DNA of 48,893 nucleotides from Anaerolineales bacterium (GTDB taxonomy: Bacteria > Chloroflexota > Anaerolineae > Anaerolineales > Villigracilaceae), in NCBI GenBank assembly GCA_016744335.1, contig JADGEO010000026.1, positions 1-48,893 of the forward strand, given 5' to 3'. Positions 16,615 to 24,679 of this stretch are shown piece by piece (position 1 is the first letter of the stretch; each line of letters starts with the position of its first letter). A model generated the notes under the pieces. The model was not told the DNA's origin, searched no databases, and worked only from the letters and a program-made list of their open reading frames with translations. The position numbers were made by a program, and so were the translations under genes.

Positions 16615-17649
16615 TTACTGCATTGGCACGGGAACGATATTTCTTTCCTTCAACACATCTGCAATGGCATTTACATCGTCTACCAAATTTGCAAATCGTT
16701 TTGGTTTTAGTGATTGTGCGCCATCGGAGAGGGCGTTAGCAGGGTCGGGGTGGACTTCAATGATTAATCCATCTGCGCCTGCGGCGATGCCAGAGCGAGC
16801 GAGGGAGCAGACGTAACGCCAATCACCAGTGCTATGGCTGGGGTCGAGTATGATTGGGAGATGGGTGAGTGATTTCAGAACGGGAATGGCGTTAATATCA
16901 GTCGTGTTGCGGGTGGATGTCTCAAAAGTACGGATACCGCGCTCGCATAAAATCACGTTTTGATTGCCTTTGGAAAGAATATATTCTGCTGCCATCAGAA
17001 AGTCGGTGATCGTGGCACTCATCCCGCGTTTGAGGAGAATGGTGCGATTGGTTAATCCCGCCGCTTTGAGCAAGGCATAGTTTTGCATATTTCTTGTCCC
17101 AATTTGAAGAACATCGGCATAGCTCGCGACAAGTGGAACGAGTTCTGGGGAAACAATTTCGGTTACGATGGGTAAATCTGTCAAATCACGGGCTTCGGCG
17201 AGGAGTTTTAATCCTTCTTCGCCCATGCCTTGAAATGAATATGGGGAGGTGCGGGGTTTAAATGCACCACCGCGTAAAGCGTGTGCGCCAGCAGCTTTGA
17301 CCGCTTTTGCGGTTTCCATGAGTTGTTCGCGGCTTTCTACGGCGCAGGGTCCACCGATAATGATGCTGCTACCGTTGCCCACTTTATGTTCTCCGATGGG
17401 GACAAGGGAATTTTGGGGATAAAATTCACGTGAAGCTAATTTGTAAGGCTTCGAAATGGGGAGAATGTTGTCCACACCAGGCAGGCGGATGAATAAGTTT
17501 TTATCTACGGGACGACCATCGCCGACCACGCCGATGACGGTGCGTTCTGAGCCATCCGAGAGATGAGCGTCTAGGTCGAAAGATTTGACACGAGCGACCA
17601 CATTTTTTACTTCTTCTTTACTTGCGCCTGAGCGCATGATAATCATCAT
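16615..17649 (-). CDS. aroF: DAHP synthase (AroA I-beta type), copy 2
   Basis: Also 344 residues, aligning with its neighbour without gaps and differing mostly in the N-terminal regulatory domain (MRSGASKEEVKNVVARVKSFDLDAH here) and at the extreme C-terminus. All catalytic motifs are retained (GGPCAVESREQ, LKRGMSATIT, LDPSHSTGD). The two genes form a tandem duplication old enough for clear third-position divergence. The pattern of divergence suggests different feedback ligands, which is inference. It lies between aroH and copy 1; the AT-rich gap 16493-16614 holds no gene. Confidence 0.94.
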   Translation of the reverse strand: MMIIMRSGASKEEVKNVVARVKSFDLDAHLSDGSERTVIGVVGDGRPVDKNLFIRLPGVDNILPISKPYKLASREFYPQNSLVPIGEHKVGNGSSIIIGGPCAVESREQLMETAKAVKAAGAHALRGGAFKPRTSPYSFQGMGEEGLKLLAEARDLTDLPIVTEIVSPELVPLVASYADVLQIGTRNMQNYALLKAAGLTNRTILLKRGMSATITDFLMAAEYILSKGNQNVILCERGIRTFETSTRNTTDINAIPVLKSLTHLPIILDPSHSTGDWRYVCSLARSGIAAGADGLIIEVHPDPANALSDGAQSLKPKRFANLVDDVNAIADVLKERNIVPVPMQ

Positions 17650-17692
17650 TTTATTGCTCCTTTTTTTCTTTGAAAACGGAGTTTACGGATTG

Positions 17693-17744
17693 CACGGAGA
17701 AAAATATTTTCAAGTTTTTCTTCGTATAATCTGCGCTCTCCGTG
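17693..17744. repeat. Inverted repeat in aroH-aroF gap
   Basis: CACGGAGA (17693-17700) is the exact inverse of TCTCCGTG (17737-17744). It resembles the CACGAAG repeats elsewhere in this operon. Confidence 0.45.
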
Positions 17745-17757
17745 TTCAGGAAGATAT

Positions 17758-18126
17758 TTAGTTATTGACTAAATCAGGGCGCAGTTTCTTTGCGTCTCTG
17801 AGATAAACATGTTGGATTTTTTCTTGTGCTAGGTCGGTGTTCCAGTGAATAAGGACTCGAATGCACATTGGCAAACTTCCAGGCACTGGGATTTCGCGGG
17901 CACAGATCATTGGGACAAAACCCCAGCCCATTTCGCGGGTTGCTAAGGCGGGGTATGCAGAGTTCACATCTTCGGTGGTGGTGAAAAATGCGCTGGCGAT
18001 ATCTTCTTTTGCTAAACCTGGGTTTTTTGCGAAAATTTCATTTAATAATTTGCGCGTGGCATCTAGCACTTCTTCTTTGGTATCTGTTTTGATTGTAGTT
18101 GCGCCACGAATGCCTCTTGTTAACAT
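17758..18126 (-). CDS. aroH: Chorismate mutase, AroH type
   Basis: A 122-residue monofunctional mutase of the Bacillus AroH (trimeric pseudo-barrel) family, converting chorismate to prephenate. Active-site pieces are visible: RGIRGATT near the N-terminus (Arg7 equivalent), the central MCIRVLIHWNT (Arg90 equivalent) and HVYLRDAKKLRPDL (Tyr108 equivalent). It is the first structural gene of the aromatic operon. AAGGAGC precedes the ATG. Upstream lie a Phe/Tyr-rich leader peptide and an intrinsic terminator, so expression of this and the following genes is probably attenuated by charged tRNA supply. Confidence 0.94.
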   Translation of the reverse strand: MLTRGIRGATTIKTDTKEEVLDATRKLLNEIFAKNPGLAKEDIASAFFTTTEDVNSAYPALATREMGWGFVPMICAREIPVPGSLPMCIRVLIHWNTDLAQEKIQHVYLRDAKKLRPDLVNN

Positions 18127-18154
18127 AATAGCTCCTTGTAGAGATTAAACTAAA

Positions 18155-18180
18155 AAGAGCGAGCCGCTTGGCTCGCTCTT
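18155..18180 (-). terminator. Attenuator terminator upstream of aroH
   Basis: On the minus strand an 11-bp perfect stem (AAGAGCGAGCC, loop AAGC, GGCTCGCTCTT) is followed by TTTTTAG. It lies 35 bases after the leader peptide stop and 28 bases before the aroH ATG, inside the transcribed leader. Pairing of its 5' arm with leader segments such as GGCTTCCACTC (18248-18238) or TCGTCTCT (18276-18269) could form an antiterminator; this needs folding. Confidence 0.85.
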
Positions 18181-18215
18181 CTAAAAACAAACTGAATAAT
18201 TACTTATCTGTCTAT

Positions 18216-18293
18216 TTAAGCGCAACCAACGGCAACCGAGTGGAAGCCGTAATAAAAGCTACTAAAATAGAGACGAAAAGATTTATTTGCCAT
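18216..18293 (-). CDS. Phe/Tyr leader peptide of the aromatic operon
   Basis: A 25-codon frame encoding a peptide whose residues 5-17 read SFRLYFSSFYYGF: four Phe and three Tyr among twelve residues from 6 to 17. The ATG lies about four bases after the predicted start of transcription, so the peptide is probably translated from a nearly leaderless end, with no Shine-Dalgarno sequence. The stop TAA is 35 bases before the terminator hairpin, the classical spacing of amino-acid attenuators such as pheL. Ribosome stalling at Phe or Tyr codons when the charged tRNA is scarce would favour read-through into aroH and the aro genes. No Trp codon is present, which suggests control by Phe and Tyr only. 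Confidence 0.8.
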   Translation of the reverse strand: MANKSFRLYFSSFYYGFHSVAVGCA

Positions 18294-18303
18294 ATTGGGC
18301 GGT

Positions 18304-18332
18304 ATTCTAGGCTAGAGACGGGGATGTGTCAA
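18304..18332 (-). promoter_or_regulatory. Promoter of the aromatic operon
   Basis: TTGACA (18332-18327) and TAGAAT (18309-18304) on the minus strand, separated by exactly 17 bases. It is the best sigma-70-type match I found in the window. The predicted start near 18297 is about four bases before the leader peptide ATG. Confidence 0.85.
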
Positions 18333-18455
18333 GCACAACTTTAAATGAGCAGAGAAATGTTTACGTCACACATAGGTTGACCAGAGGCATGCAAGCCAAA
18401 ATTTGCGTGCGTTTCGGTAGTTCGTTTTATAAGGTGCCAAAAATATCTTTCGCTG

Positions 18456-18461
18456 TATAAT
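18456..18461 (+). promoter_or_regulatory. -10 element for a leaderless SH3-lipoprotein mRNA
   Basis: A consensus TATAAT ends six bases before the ATG at 18468, placing the start of transcription at the initiation codon. No convincing -35 is seen. Confidence 0.5.
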
Positions 18462-18467
18462 ACCGCT

Positions 18468-19238
18468 ATGCAAAAAAAACTTTTTTTCCTCCTTCTATTT
18501 TTACTCGTCTCCTGCACTATGCCGCAAGAAATTGCACCAACGCCTACCCCTATCTCGCCGAGTGAAATAAGGACGCTGATTCCCAGCGATACGCCCGCAC
18601 CTACATTGACGATTGCGCCAACACCCACGCCAACATTAACACTCACTATCACGCCCACTTTTACGCCGACTATCACCCCAACCTACGCGGTTTTGCGTGG
18701 CGAAGTGCTAGAGCGAGCCAATTGTCGCTATGGTCCTGGTGCATCTTATCTTTATAAATATGGGCTGGTTGCGGGGAGCAATCTCGAAATTATTGGGCGG
18801 CTAGATGATGCCAATTGGGTTCAGCTCCAAGCTATTGGTGGTGATAATCCTTGCTGGGTAAAAGCCTCACTCATGGATGTCAGAGGCGATGTTTTCAGCG
18901 TTGCCCCCGTTTACCCCGATGATGCGCCGCTCCCCGTTTCGCCCTACTATGCTCCGCTCACCCTGCGTGAAGTCACCCGTGATGGTACACAAGTGACCGT
19001 CACTTGGTACGGGCAAAGCTTGAGCGCGGGCGATGAAGAATACGAAAATGCCCCGCTCTACCTTGCCGAAATTTGGGCGTGCGAAAATGACGAAATCAAA
19101 TTCACGTCTTATGGTTTATGGGAAGAAAATATAACCATTACAGATGAAAGCAACTGTGACGGGCGTGCTTACGGACGTATTTATTTTTCTGAAAAGCACG
19201 GTTACGCGGGCCCTACAGAATTTGAGATGCCAGAGTAA
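18468..19238 (+). CDS. SH3-like domain lipoprotein
   Basis: A 256-residue exported lipoprotein. A signal peptide with lipobox (LLVSC) is followed by a long Thr/Pro-rich linker (residues 25-80, repeats such as TPTPTLTLTITPTFTPT). Next is a bacterial SH3-like domain (RANCRYGPGASYLYKYGLVAGSNLEIIGR, WVQLQ, CWVKASLM), then an unassigned C-terminal beta-rich region. SH3-like domains often bind peptidoglycan or polysaccharide, but the ligand here is unknown. The Thr/Pro linker is a style common in surface lipoproteins of Chloroflexota. It is divergent from the aromatic operon. Confidence 0.85.
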   Translation: MQKKLFFLLLFLLVSCTMPQEIAPTPTPISPSEIRTLIPSDTPAPTLTIAPTPTPTLTLTITPTFTPTITPTYAVLRGEVLERANCRYGPGASYLYKYGLVAGSNLEIIGRLDDANWVQLQAIGGDNPCWVKASLMDVRGDVFSVAPVYPDDAPLPVSPYYAPLTLREVTRDGTQVTVTWYGQSLSAGDEEYENAPLYLAEIWACENDEIKFTSYGLWEENITITDESNCDGRAYGRIYFSEKHGYAGPTEFEMPE

Positions 19239-19275
19239 GACTGACCCTATAAGGTTTAGCAAAGGAATATCATTA

Positions 19276-20337
19276 ATGCCTTTTTTTCAAATAAATAAAA
19301 GTTCTTATTCTCATAAAATAGGTCGCCCCTACAGGATATTTTTATTGGGATTGACGGCTCTGCTCCTCCTCAGCGGATGTGTGTCTTCGACCGAGATTTC
19401 CTCCCCAACAATTGCCGCGTCTCAGACGCCGCCCTCCGAGACAGCGACCGCGTTTCAGCAGGATACCGCAACCCAAACATCTGCCCAACCCCCAACAGCT
19501 ACGGTTGAGTCCCCAAACTATGAGCGGGTGCTCATCATCTCCATAGATGGATTACGCCCTGAGGCAATTGTGCTTACATCACTTCCTAACCTAGAAAATT
19601 TCATGGAAACAGGCACATATACACTCACAGCTGAAACAACGCTCCCTAGCTCCACCCTCCCCGCACACGCATCGATGCTAACGGGAATGTGCCCCGACAA
19701 ACACGGCATAGACTGGAACGAAGATGCTGAAGAGAGCGGCTTTGCAAATTCCCCATCAATTTTTGAAATTGCCCATAATGCGGGGCTAAAAACGGTCATG
19801 ATTGTCGGGAAAAAGAAGTTGAATCAAATCACTTTGCCCGAAAATATCGATATTTTCGAATTTGTTAGCGATAATGATAGCAAAGTTGCCCAAGTCGCCG
19901 CGCCGATTTTAGCAGAGGGCTTTGATTTAGCCTTCGTTCACTTTGCCAAAGTAGATCTTCTTGGGCATAGCCACGGATGGCTCTCGCCCACACAGCTTTT
20001 AGGCGCACAAAATGCCGACGATGCCATCGGCATTTTGCTCAACGCATTAGAAGAAGCTAATCTGCGAGAGGGCACATTGATTATAGCCACAGCCGACCAC
20101 GGGGGCTATATAAGAGATCACGGTGGCTCATTGCCCTCAGAGCGAAAAATCCCGTGGATTGTATCTGGCGTAAGTCAAAATTCACTTGTGATTTCTCGCC
20201 CCATCAGCATCACAGACACCGCCGCCACAGCCGCCTACGCACTAGATTTACCCATCCCAGAAATTTGGGATGGAATCCCCGCTCTTGAAGTTTTTGGGCA
20301 AATCCCGCCAGAGCGGGCAGAATTTCCTTGTGAATAA
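19276..20337 (+). CDS. Alkaline-phosphatase-superfamily phosphodiesterase lipoprotein
   Basis: A lipoprotein of 353 residues (lipobox LLSGC) with a Ser/Thr/Pro-rich linker and a type I phosphodiesterase/nucleotide pyrophosphatase domain. Metal-binding and nucleophile features are visible: LIISIDGLRPEA, TTLPSSTLPAHASMLTGMCPDKHGI (with the nucleophile Thr/Ser region), FVHFAKVDLLGHSHGW and ATADHGGYIRDHGG. It probably hydrolyses a phosphodiester or phosphate ester outside the membrane; the substrate is unknown. I start at ATG 19276, which has AAAGGA upstream and a signal peptide directly after. An earlier in-frame ATG would place 44 non-signal residues before it. Confidence 0.88.
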   Translation: MPFFQINKSSYSHKIGRPYRIFLLGLTALLLLSGCVSSTEISSPTIAASQTPPSETATAFQQDTATQTSAQPPTATVESPNYERVLIISIDGLRPEAIVLTSLPNLENFMETGTYTLTAETTLPSSTLPAHASMLTGMCPDKHGIDWNEDAEESGFANSPSIFEIAHNAGLKTVMIVGKKKLNQITLPENIDIFEFVSDNDSKVAQVAAPILAEGFDLAFVHFAKVDLLGHSHGWLSPTQLLGAQNADDAIGILLNALEEANLREGTLIIATADHGGYIRDHGGSLPSERKIPWIVSGVSQNSLVISRPISITDTAATAAYALDLPIPEIWDGIPALEVFGQIPPERAEFPCE

Positions 20338-20378
20338 AGAGTCCGAAGTCTCCTGGCTTCGAAAAACGCACTCAAAAA

Positions 20379-20425
20379 AACGAGCCGACTACAAAAGTCT
20401 TAGAGACTTTTGTAGTCGGCTCGTT
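20379..20425. terminator. Very long terminator-like hairpin
   Basis: A perfect 22-bp stem (20379-20400 with 20404-20425) and a three-base loop TAG, preceded by an A run. It lies after the phosphodiesterase gene and before the convergent lipoprotein gene. Stem length exceeds a usual terminator, so it may be a palindromic repeat doing that job. Confidence 0.7.
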
Positions 20426-20544
20426 GGGTTTTCCCTCGTAGTAGGGGCTTTAGTCCCTTTTCTGTGCACAAGCATAATCGCTGAGGCGGTTATGGCGAAG
20501 GCAAAAGCTTAGTATTCCCCTCTTTTTTCACTTGATGGTGTCCA

Positions 20545-21003
20545 TTAAGGTTTTATCACCACATCTGTATAAGCCCCCACCCTGCGCCCACTCGCCTCCC
20601 CATTTTCTGCAATATACCCAAAAAGATAAACCCGCAAAAGGGTCGCTTCTTCCAAATCGGGCACGGCGGGGTAAAGAGAAAACTCACTACTTTCTCCGGG
20701 AGCAAGCGAGATATTATCTTTTTTACACTCGGGCGGCGTGTGAAAAACTTCTATCCACTCACCTTTTGTATAAATGAAAATTTTATTTTGATAATCAGGT
20801 CGAAAAATCATATTATTACGAGTCGCGGTAATTTTTAGCACAATAATTTCGTTTATATTTTCAGCTTTGGGCGCAAAAATAGAAAACTCTTTGTTTAACG
20901 ATTCATAAGGAATTTCTAAAGAGGGATTTTCTGTCGGCATTTCGACTTGGGGAACGCAGGCAGTGAGGAGAATGAAGATGAGGAAAATAAATTTATTTTT
21001 CAT
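20545..21003 (-). CDS. Small lipoprotein of unknown function
   Basis: A 152-residue lipoprotein with a clear signal peptide and lipobox (MKNKFIFLIFILLTACVPQ). The mature part is beta-rich, with ITATRNNMIFRPDYQNKIFIY and LAPGESSEFSLYPA, resembling an immunoglobulin-like or intracellular-proteinase-inhibitor-like fold, which is a guess. I start at 21003 because the signal peptide begins there; earlier in-frame codons run into the neighbouring gene. A MITE-type hairpin lies directly upstream. Confidence 0.7.
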   Translation of the reverse strand: MKNKFIFLIFILLTACVPQVEMPTENPSLEIPYESLNKEFSIFAPKAENINEIIVLKITATRNNMIFRPDYQNKIFIYTKGEWIEVFHTPPECKKDNISLAPGESSEFSLYPAVPDLEEATLLRVYLFGYIAENGEASGRRVGAYTDVVIKP

Positions 21004-21011
21004 AGGAGATT

Positions 21012-21050
21012 TTGAAGAACCCCTTCCCTCAAAGGGAATGGGTTCTTCAA
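21012..21050. repeat. MITE-type hairpin core without terminal repeats (copy 3)
   Basis: Arms 21012-21029 and 21033-21050 pair at 17 of 18 positions and share GAAGAACCC, TTCCCT and GGGTTCTTC with the core of copy 1. No terminal repeats flank it. Confidence 0.6.
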
Positions 21051-21058
21051 AACGTTTT

Positions 21059-23104
21059 TCACCGACAATAGATATCTGCGATTCGCGCGTGATTTTGGCT
21101 GGGTGCTTGCTCCTCAACGCGTTGCCAAAGTGAACAAAGCATCGGGCTAAGTGCGGGGACATTGTCCAGCGCGGCTTCGGTCAACATCTCGGCATCTTCG
21201 TCACGGTTTAGGCGGGCGTAGGCTTCAATAAAGGGAAGATATTCCGCTGAATCAGCGGGAGAATATGGCATAGCAAAGGCTTTATCGCCGAGTTTAGCGA
21301 CTCTTTCCCATTCATCGTTTTGACGGGCTAAATCGGCTTTTTCAAAATAATAGCACCAATTATGTTCTGGCTCTTCGCCAAAAAGCCATTCGGGGGGATT
21401 AAAATCATCGTTGCTTTTTGCAATAAATTCACGAGGGTTAGAAAGTGGTAAAGCAGGTGCAAGGGGGCGAGGCAAAGTTAGGCTTCCCATTTGCACATCA
21501 TCTACACCACGCGGAGCAATAAAGACATCGGCATCATAAATGGGGTCAAGAATTCGTAAGCAAGAGGGAGGTGAGAAGTGTAAAACTAAAACTTGGTCGG
21601 TATTTCCTGTGAATGTAGCAGAAAAATGGTTTTTGAAAACAGGCTCACCAGATTTAAGGGAGGGCAAATCCCCGCCCTCGCGGGCAGAAACGTAGAAGTA
21701 TTCGTAATCTAGTTCTGTATTTTTCTGGTTGGGGTTATATGCCCAATTAACGAGAAAGGCGAAGGCTTCATCGTCATTGTGCGGAAAAACGCCTTCATCT
21801 TCGGCGAGAATAAGCGTCCCTTTGGAGATATCGGGTGCGCGCCAGAAAAGTTGTTGCGCAAAGAGGCGTTGTTGCCGCCATTCTCTGCGGTAGATATCGC
21901 TATTATAAATTTGAGTGGTGATTGCCAATGAAATCAACAAGCCCGCGAGGGTGAATCGTTGCGTCTCACTTTTGACGAGAGAGAGTAGCCATGTTAGCAA
22001 CATGCTTACGCCAAAGATGAAGGGGAAGGTGAAACGGTCTTCTGGGAATGTTAATTGGATAGGAAAACTTACTGCGTAAAAGGGGATGCCGGCTGAAAGC
22101 AGTAAGGCAAGGGAGAGGAAAAGCCAGTCGCCCCCTGCCCCCTTCTGTAATCTCTCCCCCCTCGGGGGGAGAATTTGTTGTGCAGAAATATATTTGAGGT
22201 AGCGGGCAAGGAGAAATGTTCCAGCCAGCAGGATGATGACGAGGAGGAGAGCCAGTTTAGGGCTAAGTCCGCTTTCGGTGCTGAAGGGCTGTACCCAAAC
22301 TTTGAGCCACGCGCCCAAGCTGACCAGCGGAATTGCGTCCCAGAGCTGAGTCCAAATTCCAGAGATAGAGAAAGAGATATTACTGGAGGTATAAATGGTG
22401 TTGGTGTAGAGGAAGATACGCCAATAAAGATAGGTGATGAGTAAAATGAAATAGGGGATGTAAAGAAGGGCTGTTTTCTTGGCGCGTTCTTTGAAGTTAG
22501 GATGGATGGTTTTAAGGGCTATCCACAAGAAAAGAAAGCGGAGAAGTTCAAGGCCAAAGAGGTATTCTAGCCCAAAAAGTGAGATGGCTGAAATGATAAG
22601 TGAGGCACAGACTTTAAGCGTACGCAAGTGCGGGGAGCGAGCGGCTTGCACCATCAGCGTTAGAGAAATAAAGAAGAGGAGGAGAAGGCTCCAAAAGTAC
22701 TGATAAGTGATAGCAAGGAACTGCTGTGTAAAGCCCGGATAAACTAAAAAGAAGAGTGCTGTGAGGGCGTTTTCCCATTTTTTTTCAGCCCAGAGGTTTC
22801 TTAGAAGAACCCAGAGAGAAAGAGAGACTGCCCAACGGATGAAGATTCCATAAAATTGCCAAACGGTTGGTTTTACGCCAATAAGGGGCGTGAGTAACGC
22901 CTCCCAATAGGCACGAATAGGGCGATTAACGGCAAATTGGTCGAGGAGACCTTGAAAACCGAGGTGGGCTCGTGTCCATGAAAACGCCCAGTCATCCCAA
23001 TAATAGCCTTGCTGGAGGGCTAAAAGCCCGTAAGCGAGGAGGGCAACTAGGGAAAAGGTAATAGGCGTGATATGTTTTTTTAGGAGGGATTTGATGATGC
23101 TCAT
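21059..23104 (-). CDS. Polytopic membrane protein, GT-C-like
   Basis: A 681-residue protein. About ten or more membrane helices occupy the first 450 residues and a soluble, probably extracytoplasmic domain the rest. An early loop after helix 1 has QQGYYWDDWAFSW, the acidic-pair position used by GT-C glycosyltransferases that take polyprenyl-phosphate sugars. The C-terminal part has a tetratricopeptide-like region (LARQNDEWERVAKLGDKAF). I do not recognise the exact family. It is four bases from the next minus-strand membrane gene, suggesting an operon. Confidence 0.65.
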   Translation of the reverse strand: MSIIKSLLKKHITPITFSLVALLAYGLLALQQGYYWDDWAFSWTRAHLGFQGLLDQFAVNRPIRAYWEALLTPLIGVKPTVWQFYGIFIRWAVSLSLWVLLRNLWAEKKWENALTALFFLVYPGFTQQFLAITYQYFWSLLLLFFISLTLMVQAARSPHLRTLKVCASLIISAISLFGLEYLFGLELLRFLFLWIALKTIHPNFKERAKKTALLYIPYFILLITYLYWRIFLYTNTIYTSSNISFSISGIWTQLWDAIPLVSLGAWLKVWVQPFSTESGLSPKLALLLVIILLAGTFLLARYLKYISAQQILPPRGERLQKGAGGDWLFLSLALLLSAGIPFYAVSFPIQLTFPEDRFTFPFIFGVSMLLTWLLSLVKSETQRFTLAGLLISLAITTQIYNSDIYRREWRQQRLFAQQLFWRAPDISKGTLILAEDEGVFPHNDDEAFAFLVNWAYNPNQKNTELDYEYFYVSAREGGDLPSLKSGEPVFKNHFSATFTGNTDQVLVLHFSPPSCLRILDPIYDADVFIAPRGVDDVQMGSLTLPRPLAPALPLSNPREFIAKSNDDFNPPEWLFGEEPEHNWCYYFEKADLARQNDEWERVAKLGDKAFAMPYSPADSAEYLPFIEAYARLNRDEDAEMLTEAALDNVPALSPMLCSLWQRVEEQAPSQNHARIADIYCR

Positions 23105-23108
23105 TTTT

Positions 23109-24533
23109 CTACCAGTATGGAGGTCCCATAACTAGGATGTCATAATATAAAGAATAACAGCGAGTGGGCCACCATTTTGGATTTTCATTGGGACGATCTA
23201 GCCTTGCCCAATTATCCATTTCTTCAGTGGTGATTGAAGGTGCACCAGCAAATTTTGCTTCAAGGATTTCAGAATCTACACGATCCCATTTTTGGGCAAA
23301 GTCAATATAAATTTGACGCGAGGCATAAAGAGATTTAGCGGCATGTGTTGCAGATGTGGCAATAAGCAATGCTGAAAAGATAGCAATAATAATGTTTTGA
23401 TAGGGGAAATCTTTATATTGAGCAAGTAAACTTCCCAAAAGAAAACTGGCATAAAGAAAAAGAGCCACAAGCATAAAAACGCCGATAACTAAAGTGCGCG
23501 TAGGGGGGGATTTTGCATAACCATAAACGCCCGGCAAGAAAGTGCCAAATAAGAGGAGTAATCCGCCAAAATAAGAGAGGGGAATAAGCCATTTACTGTT
23601 CTTATTGGGGAGTTTGTATGCTTTACCTATCCAAATCAAGAAGAAAACCGCGCCAAGTAGGGCAAAAACTTTATCCTTATTGTGGATTAATTCATCAAGA
23701 AAACTGATATAGGAAGCTACGGAAATCGTCAATAAAGTGTGCAAATCAGGAGCAGGCGGCATCACTGAGCGCCTAATCGCGTTAGATGGTGCATAAAGAA
23801 TAATGGCTAAAGAAAACAAGGTCCCTGCTATGCCCGCGAAAAGAATAACTAATTCTTTATCTTTTAATAAGTTTGCCCATTCTTTTTTATCGCCAAATAA
23901 GAGCAATAGTCTTAGAAGAACTAAATAGACGAGGAGAGAAAATTGCATTATAAGATAAGTTTCGCTAAGTCCGCCACTAAGAAAAAAAAGTCCAAAACTC
24001 AAAAAGGCAAGGAATTTTAGGGCTATTTTTTCTTTTGCTATGAGCAATAAAATTCCCCAGAATACTAGTACGACTAATGGAAAAAGATAAGAGCGCATCC
24101 CATTCCACCAGAAAAAAGATTGCTTCACATTTGGATTCAATCGCATAATTAAAAATATGCTTGTAATTGCCAAAAGAGGCGCGCGCCAATAAATCTCATT
24201 TTGAATTTTTGCATTTTTCAGCAATAAATATAGAAAAAGTATAGTAAAAAGAACCCAAATTGCTAAAATAAGCGGCGGAATCCAATGAATATGATAAGCA
24301 TCGAAAAGGTTCAAAACAACCCAATCGGTGCCGTAAGCTGAATAACGTCCGTTGATTGTTCTATAAGAAAATATAATTGAACCCAAGAATCCGTCTTCTG
24401 TGGCGTGATGGGCAGAACAATAATCATCTGCAAGAAAACGCGTGAAACTCCCTAAGTAGCCATAAATAAATAAAGCCACACTGGTCGGAAACAAGATAGT
24501 AAGGTAAAAAAATATATTTTTGTTCTTTATCAT
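23109..24533 (-). CDS. Polytopic membrane protein, DUF6056-like
   Basis: A 474-residue membrane protein with about twelve helices. The first loop has RFLADDYCSAHHATEDGF, followed by INGRYSAY. These two motifs are typical of a family of GT-C-like putative glycosyltransferases (DUF6056). The C-terminus is short, with WDRVDSEILEAKFAG. The role is probably transfer of a lipid-linked sugar at the outer face of the membrane; substrate unknown. It precedes the 681-residue membrane gene in the same direction. Confidence 0.7.
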   Translation of the reverse strand: MIKNKNIFFYLTILFPTSVALFIYGYLGSFTRFLADDYCSAHHATEDGFLGSIIFSYRTINGRYSAYGTDWVVLNLFDAYHIHWIPPLILAIWVLFTILFLYLLLKNAKIQNEIYWRAPLLAITSIFLIMRLNPNVKQSFFWWNGMRSYLFPLVVLVFWGILLLIAKEKIALKFLAFLSFGLFFLSGGLSETYLIMQFSLLVYLVLLRLLLLFGDKKEWANLLKDKELVILFAGIAGTLFSLAIILYAPSNAIRRSVMPPAPDLHTLLTISVASYISFLDELIHNKDKVFALLGAVFFLIWIGKAYKLPNKNSKWLIPLSYFGGLLLLFGTFLPGVYGYAKSPPTRTLVIGVFMLVALFLYASFLLGSLLAQYKDFPYQNIIIAIFSALLIATSATHAAKSLYASRQIYIDFAQKWDRVDSEILEAKFAGAPSITTEEMDNWARLDRPNENPKWWPTRCYSLYYDILVMGPPYW

Positions 24534-24679
24534 TTTGCTTATTTGGATACGGGAATCAGAGGCGCACGCGACACAAACTTGAGTGCCTACCTCAACATTC
24601 TACTGGATAAAACGCGGAGGAGAACGAAGCTTGCTGTCTGCTCAGCACCTAAATTATGGGGCATTCCTTCTTCTTTTGT

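Noticed and set aside
15458..17649. Assembly duplication of one DAHP synthase gene
   Set aside because: The two copies differ throughout at third positions and in N-terminal and C-terminal residues, so they are true paralogues.
18155..18304. T-box riboswitch in the aroH leader
   Set aside because: No T-box consensus or specifier-loop structure; a Phe/Tyr leader ORF with terminator explains the region better.
20379..20425. Small RNA gene suggested by the 22-bp hairpin
   Set aside because: No promoter was visible and the position between convergent genes fits a terminator or palindromic repeat.
24534..24679. Coding remnant with a KTRRRTK-like stretch
   Set aside because: A short open stretch on the plus strand looks vaguely like a transposase or integrase tail, but it is too short and motif-free to support.
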